Below are positions 9,049-17,264 of a stretch of 64,000 nt of DNA, in pieces. The number at the start of each line of letters is the position of its first letter. Within the stretch, counting starts at the first letter, position 1. Under the pieces are notes generated by a model, which had not been told where the DNA came from, made no database searches, and was given only the letters and a program-made list of their open reading frames with translations. The stretch is from Microbacterium hydrocarbonoxydans (GTDB lineage: Bacteria > Actinomycetota > Actinomycetes > Actinomycetales > Microbacteriaceae). The translations under genes and the position numbers were made by a program. The DNA lies in the NCBI RefSeq assembly GCF_000956475.1, contig NZ_JYJB01000010.1, positions 62,001 through 126,000 of the forward strand. The letters run 5' to 3'.

Positions 9049-10161
9049 TCAGGCCGACCGGGTCGTCGACGCTCGGGCGAGGTCCCGCAGATCGCCGACC
9101 GCCGAGTTCTCGAGACGGGCGCCGGACAGCGCGCGATCGGCCGCCGAGGCGTAGTCGTCGATCATCGACTCGACGCGGTGCAGAGCTCCCGAGGCCCTGA
9201 TCGTGGCCTGCAGGAACGAGATCTGCTCGGCCGTGAGATCCGGGTCGCCCAGCATCTCGTCGAACAGGTTCCGGGCCGAGATGTCCAGACCCTCCCTCGT
9301 GAGCGCGACGAGCGCCGTGCGCTTGCCCTCCCGCAGATCGTCCCCTGCGGGCTTTCCGGTGACCGCCGAGTCGCCGAACACTCCGAGCACATCGTCGCGC
9401 AGCTGGAACGCCATGCCGACCGGGTGCCCGAACCGGCGGAGCGCCCGCAGCTGCTCCTCGTCGGCGCCCGCGACTGCGGCACCGAGGACCAGCGGCTGCT
9501 CGATGCTGTAGCGCGCCGACTTCAGCGACGCTATGCGGAGCGCTCGTTCCAGGTGCGAATCCGCCGAGTTCACGCTCCACGCGGACTCCTCGGCGATGTC
9601 GAGGAACTGCCCCACCGTCACGTCTCGACGCATGCGGGCGTACTCGCGGCGCACGGCATCGGCGAGCGGATGCTGCGCGAGCGCCTGCTCGAGAAGATCG
9701 TCGCTCCACGCGACGAGGAGATCCCCCAGGAGTATGGCGGCAGATCGGCCGAAGGCCGCGGCGTCTCCGCTCCAGCCGGCATCCACATGCGAGCCCTCGA
9801 GCGCCCTGTGCGCTGCGGGACGCCCGCGGCGCGTGTCCGAGTTGTCGATGAGGTCGTCGTGCACGAGCGCGGCCGACTGGAAGATCTCCAGGGCTGCGCA
9901 GACATCCCACACCGCCGTCGTCTCAGCGGCGTCCCGGTCGGAGAAGCGCGCGACGGCCTGCCATCCCGAGTGGCAGAAGCGGGCGCGCAGCCGCTTGCCG
10001 CCCACGAGCGTGCGGGCTCCCGCGTCGATCATGGCCGCGGCATCCGGGCCGTACTCCACCGCTTCGGCGCGCATCCGCTTCAGGAACAGACGCAGGCGAT
10101 CGGCGACGGCGTCTGAGACGAGTTCGGGTGACGGCACGACTCCCAGCATACGTAAAGCCAA
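9049..10161 (-). CDS. polyprenyl diphosphate synthase (trans-isoprenyl, IdsA-like)
   Basis: This 370-residue trans-prenyltransferase builds geranylgeranyl or longer isoprenyl diphosphates for quinones, carotenoids or lipid carriers. The first Asp-rich motif, HDDLIDNSDTRRG, lies at about residues 101-113 and the second, LRDDVLGVFGD, near residue 255. KRLRARFCHSGW near residue 57 binds the diphosphate. The start is uncertain. TTG 10161 has a GGAGGGG site at good spacing, while ATG 10149 and GTG 10137 are weaker choices. In M. tuberculosis idsA2 holds the same place beside Rv2175c. It is divergent from the DUF3040 gene. Confidence 0.93.
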   Translation of the reverse strand: MALRMLGVVPSPELVSDAVADRLRLFLKRMRAEAVEYGPDAAAMIDAGARTLVGGKRLRARFCHSGWQAVARFSDRDAAETTAVWDVCAALEIFQSAALVHDDLIDNSDTRRGRPAAHRALEGSHVDAGWSGDAAAFGRSAAILLGDLLVAWSDDLLEQALAQHPLADAVRREYARMRRDVTVGQFLDIAEESAWSVNSADSHLERALRIASLKSARYSIEQPLVLGAAVAGADEEQLRALRRFGHPVGMAFQLRDDVLGVFGDSAVTGKPAGDDLREGKRTALVALTREGLDISARNLFDEMLGDPDLTAEQISFLQATIRASGALHRVESMIDDYASAADRALSGARLENSAVGDLRDLARASTTRSA

Positions 10162-10201
10162 TACCCCTCCGAACGGCTACCCCACTCGGGGATGGCGCGC
10201 G

Positions 10202-10207
10202 TAGAAT
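10202..10207 (+). promoter_or_regulatory. candidate -10 box TAGAAT for the DUF3040 gene
   Basis: TAGAAT lies 27 bases before the ATG at 10235, leaving a short leader that contains a GAGGGGG ribosome binding site. No good -35 is seen. Confidence 0.45.
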
Positions 10208-10234
10208 GGTCGGAAGATACCCGAGGGGGACGAA

Positions 10235-10612
10235 ATGCCACTCTCCGAACAGGAGCAGCGTCTGCTCGATGAGATGGAACGCCATCTCCTCCACAACGAC
10301 GCCGACGTCGTGAGCGCGCCCAGCGGCGACCGCGCTCTGAGCTACCGCAATCTCGTGTACGGGGCACTGCTGCTCCTCGTCGGGATCGGCGGTCTCATCG
10401 CCGGCGTCATCGTCGGTGACGTCTGGGGCATCATCATCGGCGTCGTGGCCTTCGCCGCGATGCTGGGCGGTGTCATGCTCGCCGTCACTCCCGTGCGGCG
10501 CCCGATGTCGGCCGCGCCCCGTGAGAGCGCGAAGAAGAAGCAGCAGCAGAGTTCCGCATCGTTCATGGATCGAATGAACGATCGCTGGGATCGCCGCCAA
10601 GACGGTCACTGA
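10235..10612 (+). CDS. DUF3040 small membrane protein
   Basis: This 125-residue protein begins with MPLSEQEQRLLDEMERHL, the hallmark of the actinobacterial DUF3040 family, followed by two membrane helices at about residues 43-63 and 67-87. The tail is basic and Gln/Lys-rich. Function is unknown. Members are conserved just upstream of the mraZ division cluster in many actinobacteria (M. tuberculosis Rv2169c), which suggests a link with envelope growth. A strong terminator follows, so it is a separate transcription unit from mraZ. Confidence 0.88.
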   Translation: MPLSEQEQRLLDEMERHLLHNDADVVSAPSGDRALSYRNLVYGALLLLVGIGGLIAGVIVGDVWGIIIGVVAFAAMLGGVMLAVTPVRRPMSAAPRESAKKKQQQSSASFMDRMNDRWDRRQDGH

Positions 10613-10628
10613 CCGCTTCACACTTCAC

Positions 10629-10658
10629 AGGCCCGGATGCTGAGCATCCGGGCCTTTT
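10629..10658 (+). terminator. rho-independent terminator after the DUF3040 gene
   Basis: AGGCCCGGATGCT and AGCATCCGGGCCT form a near-perfect hairpin with a minimal loop, followed by a run of five T. It separates the DUF3040 gene from the mraZ operator region. Confidence 0.92.
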
Positions 10659-10675
10659 TGCTGTCTGCCGCGAGG

Positions 10676-10724
10676 CCTCCACGAGGCTCCACTCGTCCTC
10701 CACTCACCCTCCACCTTCCTCCAC
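10676..10724 (-). promoter_or_regulatory. inverted array of five MraZ-box-like repeats upstream of mraZ
   Basis: Five copies of (C/G)CTCCAC end at 10682, 10692, 10703, 10714 and 10724, so they are spaced 10, 11, 11 and 10 bases. Each is the reverse complement of the GTGGAG(G) unit that forms the proximal mraZ operator. The helical phasing suggests that they are MraZ half-sites on the opposite strand. Part of an otherwise gene-free 250-base stretch. Confidence 0.6.
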
Positions 10725-10793
10725 CGCGGAATCATGCGGTTCTGAAGGGTGCCTCGTCGCGAAAGTGCTGGTATTTCCCAGAATGGCCGTAGG

Positions 10794-10822
10794 AAAGTGG
10801 AGGGAAGTGGAGTAAAGTGGGG
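10794..10822 (+). promoter_or_regulatory. MraZ operator: three direct repeats AAGTGG at 10-base spacing
   Basis: GTGG occurs at 10797, 10807 and 10817, each in an AAAGTGG or GAAGTGG context. MraZ proteins are known to bind direct repeats of this kind at one-turn spacing before their own gene and repress the division operon. It lies 40-70 bases before the mraZ start. Confidence 0.85.
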
Positions 10823-10862
10823 CGCACCTCGAGTTGGCCGGACGCAGAGGGGGTGATGGCTG

Positions 10863-11294
10863 ATGTTGCTGGGAACGCATTCTCCGAAGCTGGACGACAA
10901 GGGACGGGTCATCCTTCCTGCGAAGTTCCGCGAAGACCTCGGCGGCGGCATCGTCGTCACCCGAGGGCAGGAGCGCTGCCTCTACGTCTTCAGCACGGCC
11001 GAGTTCGAGTCCATGCACGAGCGGATCCGTCAGGCTCCGCTCGCGAACAAGCAGGCGCGCGACTTCATGCGCCTGTTCCTCTCCGGTGCCAGTGCGGAGA
11101 TGCCCGACAGCCAGAACCGCATCACCATCCCGCAGCATCTGCGTCAGTACGCAGGACTGCAGAAAGAGCTCATCGTCACCGGAGTCGGCGCCCACGCCGA
11201 GATCTGGGATGCCGAGAGCTGGAACGCCTACCTCGCCGCCGGCGAGGAGACCTACTCCGAGCTGGAGCAGGAGGTGATTCCGGGCCTGTTCTGA
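10863..11294 (+). CDS. mraZ: transcriptional regulator MraZ
   Basis: This 143-residue DNA-binding protein is the first gene of the division and cell wall cluster. It has two AbrB-like MraZ repeats: the first around residues 5-50 ([21 protein letters not shown]) and the second around residues 77-122 ([18 protein letters not shown]). MraZ forms a ring and binds GTGG-type direct repeats upstream of its own gene, of which three lie just upstream. ATG 10863 is preceded by GGGGGTG. The spacing to rsmH is about 100 bases. Confidence 0.97.
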   Translation: MLLGTHSPKLDDKGRVILPAKFREDLGGGIVVTRGQERCLYVFSTAEFESMHERIRQAPLANKQARDFMRLFLSGASAEMPDSQNRITIPQHLRQYAGLQKELIVTGVGAHAEIWDAESWNAYLAAGEETYSELEQEVIPGLF

Positions 11295-11396
11295 CCACGG
11301 CTGTGATGCCCCGCCGCTCCCGCCCCGACACACTTCCCCGGTGCCGGGTCGAGAAGCGGAGGGGGATCAGAGCCGAAGGTCTACCCGAGAAAGATC

Positions 11397-12335
11397 ATGA
11401 ACCTCCGAGACATCCACACCCCGGTCCTGCTCGAACGCTGCGTCGAGCTGCTCGCTCCCGCCCTCAAGGCGGACGGAGCGGTGCTCGTTGACGCCACTCT
11501 CGGGATGGGCGGTCACTCCGAGGCCCTGCTCGAGCGCTTCCCGAACATCCGCCTGGTCGGCCTCGACCGCGACACCGATGCGCTTCGCATCGCGGGAGAG
11601 CGGCTCGCGCGCTTCAAAGACCGGATCACCCTGGTGCATACGGTGTACGACGAGATCGGCCTGCACGCGCAGGGCGCCTCCGGCATCCTGTTCGACCTCG
11701 GCGTCTCGTCCCTGCAGCTGGATGAGGCGGAGCGCGGGTTCGCGTATTCCAAGGATGCTCCGCTCGACATGCGGATGGACCAGACCAAGGGCATCACGGC
11801 CGCCGAGGTGATCGCCACGTACAGCGAGGGCAACCTCCGCCGCATCTTCGAGCGCTACGGCGAGGAGAAGTTGGCCGGCCGGTACGCGCGCTTCATCATC
11901 GAGGCGCGGCAGAAGAAGCCGATCGCCCGCTCAGGCGAGCTCGTCGACATCCTGATCGCCGCGACGCCCGCCGCGGCACAGCGTGCAGGCCACCCTGCCA
12001 AGCGCGTGTTCCAGGCGCTGCGTATCGAGGTCAACGCCGAGCTCAACGTGCTCGCCGACGCGATCCCCGCGGCGATGGATGCTCTCGCCGTCGGCGGCCG
12101 CATCGTCGTGATGTCGTATCAATCGCTCGAGGACCGTCTGGTCAAGCAGGCGTTCGCGGCAGGCGCGGCCTCGACGGCGCCGAAGGGACTGCCGGTCGAG
12201 CTTCCCGAGCACGCCCCGAAGTTCAAGATCATCACCCGCGGCGCCGAACTCGCCGACGACGACGAACGCGCCCGCAACCCGCGGGCGATCCCCGTGCGAC
12301 TGCGCGCGGCAGAGAAGGTGCGAGAGAACGCATGA
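11397..12335 (+). CDS. rsmH: 16S rRNA (cytosine(1402)-N4)-methyltransferase
   Basis: This 312-residue methyltransferase (MraW) modifies C1402 of 16S rRNA at the decoding centre. The N-terminal [13 protein letters not shown] and the SAM-binding [16 protein letters not shown] segment are diagnostic. [20 protein letters not shown] and the PLDMRMD segment follow. The length is normal. It overlaps the FtsL-like gene by four bases (ATGA), indicating coupled translation within the dcw operon. Confidence 0.97.
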   Translation: MNLRDIHTPVLLERCVELLAPALKADGAVLVDATLGMGGHSEALLERFPNIRLVGLDRDTDALRIAGERLARFKDRITLVHTVYDEIGLHAQGASGILFDLGVSSLQLDEAERGFAYSKDAPLDMRMDQTKGITAAEVIATYSEGNLRRIFERYGEEKLAGRYARFIIEARQKKPIARSGELVDILIAATPAAAQRAGHPAKRVFQALRIEVNAELNVLADAIPAAMDALAVGGRIVVMSYQSLEDRLVKQAFAAGAASTAPKGLPVELPEHAPKFKIITRGAELADDDERARNPRAIPVRLRAAEKVRENA

Positions 12336-12901
12336 GCCTGAACGCCACTGCACGCAAACCCCTCGTCGCACCCGACGCGCCCACCAGGGCTCCTCGTCCT
12401 CGGCTCACGCCGGTGCCGAAGACGGCGGCCCGTCGCAAGCCGAAGCTGGCGTATGCGCTGGTCGCGCTCGGCGGCGCGATGGCCATCGGCGCCGCGCAGA
12501 TCGGTCTGTCGCTCGCGATCACGCAGGACTCCTACACGCTCGCCTCGCTGAACACGCAGCAGCGCACGCTCGACCTGCAGACCGACGCGCTCCAGGAGGA
12601 GCTCACCGGTCTGAGCTCGCCGCAGGCTCTCGCCTCCAGCGCCGCGGCGCTGGGCATGGTGGTCGCCGGCTCGCCTTCGTACCTGCGGCTCAGCGACGGC
12701 GCCGTGTTCGGCACCGGCGCGGGGGCGGGGTGGTCGTCGACGGTCGACCCCACCGGTTCGGGAGCGGTCAGCAACTCGCTGCTCGTCCCGCCCGCGCACG
12801 CCGACGCGAACGACGGGCCGGTCACCGACGATGCGGTCGCAGAGAGCGAGCAGCTTCCGCCGGCGATCACCGACGGCCTGCCGAGCCCCGAGACCCACTG
12901 A
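12332..12901 (+). CDS. ftsL: FtsL-like septum formation protein
   Basis: This 189-residue bitopic membrane protein has a basic cytoplasmic tail (residues 1-36), one membrane helix (about 37-58) and an extracellular coiled-coil-like stretch, [21 protein letters not shown] style, at about 70-95. A Gly/Ser/Thr-rich tail follows. Sequence conservation of FtsL is low. The call rests on topology and the conserved place between rsmH and ftsI. FtsL with FtsB and FtsQ recruits and activates FtsW-FtsI at the septum. The start overlaps rsmH by ATGA. Confidence 0.82.
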   Translation: MSLNATARKPLVAPDAPTRAPRPRLTPVPKTAARRKPKLAYALVALGGAMAIGAAQIGLSLAITQDSYTLASLNTQQRTLDLQTDALQEELTGLSSPQALASSAAALGMVVAGSPSYLRLSDGAVFGTGAGAGWSSTVDPTGSGAVSNSLLVPPAHADANDGPVTDDAVAESEQLPPAITDGLPSPETH

Positions 12902-12936
12902 CGACACGACCACGAAAGAATTGACGGAGAGAGTCC

Positions 12937-14715
12937 ATGACGACACGAGCCACCCGGAGCCCCCGGCGACGCACGGTCGTCGCCCTCGCCGTGATCCTGT
13001 CGATCCTCGGCGTCTTCATCGTGCGTCTCGTAGACATCCAGGTCGTGAGCGCCGATGAGCACGTCTCGCAGTCGCTGAAGTACCTCGGCGACCGCACCTC
13101 GATCCCCGGTCAGCGCGGTTCGGTGGTCGACGCCAACGGCACGGTCCTCGCCGAGAGCGTCACTGTTTACGACTGGAACATGGATCCGAAGGCGATGAAC
13201 GCGGTCGAGACGAACGAAGACGACCCGCCCGAGATCCCCTGGGCAGAGGCGTCGACGAAGATCGCCGAGATCATGGGGCTGAACGCCGACGAGCTGCGGG
13301 CAGGCGTGGCCGCGGCTCGGGAGGAGAACCCCGACACGCAGTGGTACCAGCTCGCCAAAGGGCTCAACGCCAAGACGTTCACCGAGCTCAAGGCGCTCAA
13401 GCTCCCTTACCTGCACTTCGATGAGCGCGAGACGCGGGTGTACCCGAACGGCGCCGTGGCCGGCAACGTGATCGGGTTCCTCGACGGCTCTGGCGCGCCT
13501 CAGGCCGGCATCGAGAAGATGGAGACCCAGTGCCTCGCGCCGACCAACGGCGAGGAGACCTACCGCAAGGGCACGAACAACGTCGTGATCCCGGGCAGCG
13601 AGCAGCGCACGGATGCCGTGAACGGGGGCACCGTGCAGCTGACGATCAACAGCGACCTGCAGTGGTACATGCAGCAGATGATCGCCGAGGAGGCGCAGGC
13701 GCAGGGCGCGCAGGGCGGAACGGTCACCGTCGTCGAGGTCAAGACGGGGAAGATCCGGGTGGCGGCCGAATGGCCGACGATGGACCCCAACAACCTGAAC
13801 GCCTCATCGCCCGACACCTGGGGCAGCAAGCTCTTCACCTATCCGTTCGAGCCGGGCTCGACCTTCAAGCCCGTCACCGCCGCAGCCATCATCGAGAACG
13901 CGGGAGTGACGCCCACCAGCCCGACGGTGTCGGCATCGTCGAAGGAGCACTTCCCGAACGGCGCCGTGATCAACGACGCCTTCGCGCACCCCACGTACAA
14001 CTACACGCTGGCAGGCGCACTCATCGACTCCTCGAACGTCGCGCTCTCGAAGTTCGGCACGATGGTCAGCCCTGACGTGCGCTTCGACTACCTGCAGCGC
14101 TTCGGCGTCGGAACGCCTACGGTCGACTTCCCGGCAGAAGCCCGGGGTGACCTTCCGCCCACCAGCGAGTGGGACAACCAGTCGCTGTACACGACGACGT
14201 TCGGACAGCACTTCACCGTCACGGCTCCCCAGGTCGCGGGCGCGTATCAGGCGATCGCGAACGGCGGCGAGAAGATCGACCTCTCGCTGATCGAGTCCTG
14301 CACGGACGCTGACGGCACGGTCCACAAGGCGGCCGACCCCGAGAAGAAGCAGATCATTAAGCCCGAGACCGCTGCAGAGCTCACTCGCATGCTCGAGAAC
14401 GTCGCGGTGCAGGGCGGAAACGCCGAGCGCATCAAGGTCCCCGGCTATCGCGTGACGAGCAAGACCGGCACCGCGCAGATCCCTGACGGCAACGGCGGCT
14501 ACAAGGCGGGCGTGTACTACACGAGCATGGTCGGCTTCGCTCCGGTCGACGATCCGCAGTACGTCGTGATCGTCACTCTGGACCAGCCGACTAGAATCAC
14601 ATCATCGGCTGCGACGGCATCCGCCTTCCAGAAGGCGATGACGCAGGTCATGAAGACCTACCGCGTGATGCCCTCGACCGTCCCGATGGACGCGCTGCTT
14701 CCCAAGTTCGAATAG
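12937..14715 (+). CDS. ftsI: septal penicillin-binding protein (transpeptidase FtsI/PBP3)
   Basis: This 592-residue class B penicillin-binding protein cross-links septal peptidoglycan. After a short basic tail, a membrane helix lies at about residues 13-35, then the dimerisation domain. The transpeptidase domain has SxxK at S308-K311 (GSTFKPVT), SSN at 365-367 and KTGT from K509. No PASTA domain follows, and the protein ends soon after the catalytic domain. ATG 12937 follows GGAGAG. In most dcw clusters murE comes next, but here murF follows after only 27 bases. Confidence 0.96.
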   Translation: MTTRATRSPRRRTVVALAVILSILGVFIVRLVDIQVVSADEHVSQSLKYLGDRTSIPGQRGSVVDANGTVLAESVTVYDWNMDPKAMNAVETNEDDPPEIPWAEASTKIAEIMGLNADELRAGVAAAREENPDTQWYQLAKGLNAKTFTELKALKLPYLHFDERETRVYPNGAVAGNVIGFLDGSGAPQAGIEKMETQCLAPTNGEETYRKGTNNVVIPGSEQRTDAVNGGTVQLTINSDLQWYMQQMIAEEAQAQGAQGGTVTVVEVKTGKIRVAAEWPTMDPNNLNASSPDTWGSKLFTYPFEPGSTFKPVTAAAIIENAGVTPTSPTVSASSKEHFPNGAVINDAFAHPTYNYTLAGALIDSSNVALSKFGTMVSPDVRFDYLQRFGVGTPTVDFPAEARGDLPPTSEWDNQSLYTTTFGQHFTVTAPQVAGAYQAIANGGEKIDLSLIESCTDADGTVHKAADPEKKQIIKPETAAELTRMLENVAVQGGNAERIKVPGYRVTSKTGTAQIPDGNGGYKAGVYYTSMVGFAPVDDPQYVVIVTLDQPTRITSSAATASAFQKAMTQVMKTYRVMPSTVPMDALLPKFE

Positions 14716-14742
14716 CCGGCACGAGCCGTGCCTGGAGATGTC

Positions 14743-16155
14743 ATGATCGCCCTGTCGCTCGCTGAGATCGCCGCCATCATCGGCGGTGAACTGCGCCTCG
14801 TCGACCCCGACACGGCGGACACCGTCGTGGACGGCGTCGTCGACACCGATTCCCGCACGATGACCGAGGGGTCGATCTTCGTCGCCAAGCCAGGGGCGGA
14901 GACCGACGGGCATCGCTTCGTCGGGAACGCCGTCGCCGCAGGCGCCGCGCTCGCGATCGTCGAGCATCCTGTCGACGAGAACGTCTCGCAGATCGTCGTC
15001 GCCGATGTCGTGGCGGCTCTGGCCGCGCTGGCGCGCGAGGTCGTCGCGCGCGTGCGGGCGGCGGGCGATCTCAAGATCGTCGGCATCACGGGCTCCAACG
15101 GCAAGACCACGACCAAGAACTTCCTCGCGCGCATCCTCGCGGACGAAGGCGAGACCGTCTCGCCGATCAACTCGTACAACAACGAGGTCGGCGCCCCCGT
15201 GACGATGCTGCGGGTCACGTACGGCACGCGCTACCTCGTGAGCGAGTTCGGAGCGGCGGCGCCCGGCAGCATCGCGCATCTCGCCGGTCTCGTCGAGCCA
15301 GACGTCGCCGTGGTGCTCATGGTCGGCATGGCCCATGCTGGCGGGTTCGGCGGCATCGAGGCGACCGCCAAGGCGAAGTCCGAGCTCGTGGCCGCCGCAC
15401 GCCCCGACGGCACCGCGGTGCTGAACATCGACGACCCGAGGGTCGCGGCGATGCGCGAGCTCGCCGAGTCGCGCGGTATGAGCGTGGTCGGGTTCGGGCA
15501 GTCGGCGGCTGCCGACGTGCGCGCGCACGACCTGGTCGTGACGGCCTCGGGGACCACATGCGAGATCGAGGTGGCAGGCGAGCGGATGCCGCTGCACCTG
15601 CGCGTCCTCGGCGCCCACCATGTGAACAACGCGATGGCGGCGATCGCGGCGGCAGGGGTGCTCGGCGTTCCGGCATCCGACGCCATCGCGCGTCTGGAGA
15701 CGCTCGACATCGCAGAGCGCTGGCGCATGCAGCCCATGGGCAACGACCGGGTCCGCATCATCAACGACGCGTACAACGCGAGCCCCGACTCGATGGCCGC
15801 GGCTCTTCGCACGCTGGCTCAGATAACGGGCCCTGGCGAGCGCACGGTCGCTGTCCTCGGCGCGATGAGCGAGCTCGGCGAGACCGCGGGGGAGGAGCAC
15901 GACCGCATCGGCCTGCTCGCCGTGCGGCTGAACATCCAGCGCATCGTGGTCGTCGGCCCCGAGGCGCGCAGGCTCTACATCTCCGCGATCGGCGAGGGCT
16001 CGTGGGACAGCGAGGCCGTGCACTTCCCGGACCAGGACGCGGCGTTCGAATATCTGCGCACCGAGCTGCGCGACGGCGACCGCGTGCTCGTGAAGTCATC
16101 CAACTCCGTAGGCCTCCGGCATCTCGGCGATCGTCTGGGAGAATTGTTCTCGTGA
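14743..16155 (+). CDS. murF: UDP-N-acetylmuramoyl-tripeptide--D-alanyl-D-alanine ligase
   Basis: This 470-residue Mur ligase adds D-Ala-D-Ala to the UDP-MurNAc-tripeptide. The ATP-binding motif GSNGKTT lies at residues 117-123, after the N-terminal domain with DTDSRTMTEGSIFVA. NDAYNASPDSM in the C-terminal half is the signature that tells MurF from MurE. The frame opens at GTG 14728, but ATG 14743 has GGAG at the right distance and matches the usual N-terminus. It overlaps mraY (GTGA). Confidence 0.95.
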   Translation: MIALSLAEIAAIIGGELRLVDPDTADTVVDGVVDTDSRTMTEGSIFVAKPGAETDGHRFVGNAVAAGAALAIVEHPVDENVSQIVVADVVAALAALAREVVARVRAAGDLKIVGITGSNGKTTTKNFLARILADEGETVSPINSYNNEVGAPVTMLRVTYGTRYLVSEFGAAAPGSIAHLAGLVEPDVAVVLMVGMAHAGGFGGIEATAKAKSELVAAARPDGTAVLNIDDPRVAAMRELAESRGMSVVGFGQSAAADVRAHDLVVTASGTTCEIEVAGERMPLHLRVLGAHHVNNAMAAIAAAGVLGVPASDAIARLETLDIAERWRMQPMGNDRVRIINDAYNASPDSMAAALRTLAQITGPGERTVAVLGAMSELGETAGEEHDRIGLLAVRLNIQRIVVVGPEARRLYISAIGEGSWDSEAVHFPDQDAAFEYLRTELRDGDRVLVKSSNSVGLRHLGDRLGELFS

Positions 16156-17264
16156 GGTCACTCATCATGGCGGCGGCCATCTCGCTCGCCTTCACCCTCT
16201 TCCTGACTCCCGTCTTCCTGCGGCTGTTCCGCAAGTGGGGCTGGGGCCAGGTCATCCGAACCCCTGAGGCGATCGAGAACCCGAGCCACGAGGCCAAGCG
16301 CGGTACTCCCACCATGGGCGGCGTCATCTTCATCCTCGGCACGCTGGTCGGCTATTTCACCGGCGTCTTCGTCGGCGGAGGAGTGCCGTCCGTGTCGGCC
16401 CTGCTGCTGATCTGGGTCATGATCGGCTTCGGAGCGGTCGGATTCATCGACGATTACATGAAGGTGCGCAGCCAGCGCAGTCTCGGTCTCTCGGGCTGGC
16501 GCAAGATCATCGGCCAGCTGCTCGTGATGGTCCCCTTCGGCATCGTTGCGCTGAACTTCCCGAACCGCTCGGGGCAGACCCCGGCATCCGGCGCCGTCTC
16601 GCTCTTCCGTGACATCCCCTGGCTGAACCTGTTCGTCTTCGGCGTGATCGGCGGGTGGATCCTCTACCTGGTCTGGATCTCCGTGATCGGCGTCGCCACG
16701 TCGAACAGCGTGAACCTCACCGACGGCCTCGACGGCCTCGCTGCCGGAGCGGGGATCCTGGTCGTCACCTCCTACGGGCTGATCGCCTTCCGCCAGTTCC
16801 AGCAGTCGTGCGTGGGGGAGTCGATCGAGAAGGCGGCGATCGGCGGATGCTACGAGGTGCGAGACCCTCTGGATCTCGCCGTGATCGCGGCGGCCTTCGC
16901 GGCCAGCCTGATCGGCTTCCTGTGGTGGAACGCGCCCAAGGCGAAGGTTTTCATGGGCGACGTCGGCTCGATGTCGATCGGCGGCGTGATCACGGCTCTG
17001 GCCATCCTCACCCGCACCGAGCTGCTGCTCTTCGTGATCGCGGGCGTCTTCGTGCTCTCCTCGGGGTCGGTGATCCTGCAGCGCGCCTATTTCAAGATCA
17101 CGCGCGGCAAGCGGCTCTTCCTGATGAGTCCGTTCCATCACCATCTCGAGATGCGCGGCTGGTCCGAGGTCACGATCGTGGTGCGCCTGTGGATCATCGC
17201 CGGGCTCCTCGCGGTGTCGGCGGTCGGCCTCTTCTACGTCGAATGGCTCACCCGTGTCAGCTGA
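16152..17264 (+). CDS. mraY: phospho-N-acetylmuramoyl-pentapeptide-transferase
   Basis: This 370-residue polytopic membrane enzyme moves phospho-MurNAc-pentapeptide to undecaprenyl phosphate, giving lipid I. It has about ten membrane helices. Diagnostic segments are KRGTPTMGGVIFI near residue 50, FIDDYMKVRSQRSLGLS with the Asp pair, NSVNLTDGLDGLA, and MGDVGSMSIGG. The late PFHHHLEMRGWSE motif is also characteristic. The upstream frame is antisense or out-of-frame murF sequence. GTG 16152 overlaps the murF stop, and ATG 16167 is the alternative. Confidence 0.97.
   Translation: MRSLIMAAAISLAFTLFLTPVFLRLFRKWGWGQVIRTPEAIENPSHEAKRGTPTMGGVIFILGTLVGYFTGVFVGGGVPSVSALLLIWVMIGFGAVGFIDDYMKVRSQRSLGLSGWRKIIGQLLVMVPFGIVALNFPNRSGQTPASGAVSLFRDIPWLNLFVFGVIGGWILYLVWISVIGVATSNSVNLTDGLDGLAAGAGILVVTSYGLIAFRQFQQSCVGESIEKAAIGGCYEVRDPLDLAVIAAAFAASLIGFLWWNAPKAKVFMGDVGSMSIGGVITALAILTRTELLLFVIAGVFVLSSGSVILQRAYFKITRGKRLFLMSPFHHHLEMRGWSEVTIVVRLWIIAGLLAVSAVGLFYVEWLTRVS

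Noticed and set aside
10676..10822. Short repeats at regular spacing as a CRISPR array
   Set aside because: Units are 6-7 bases at one helical turn and lie before mraZ, so they are regulator boxes rather than CRISPR repeats.
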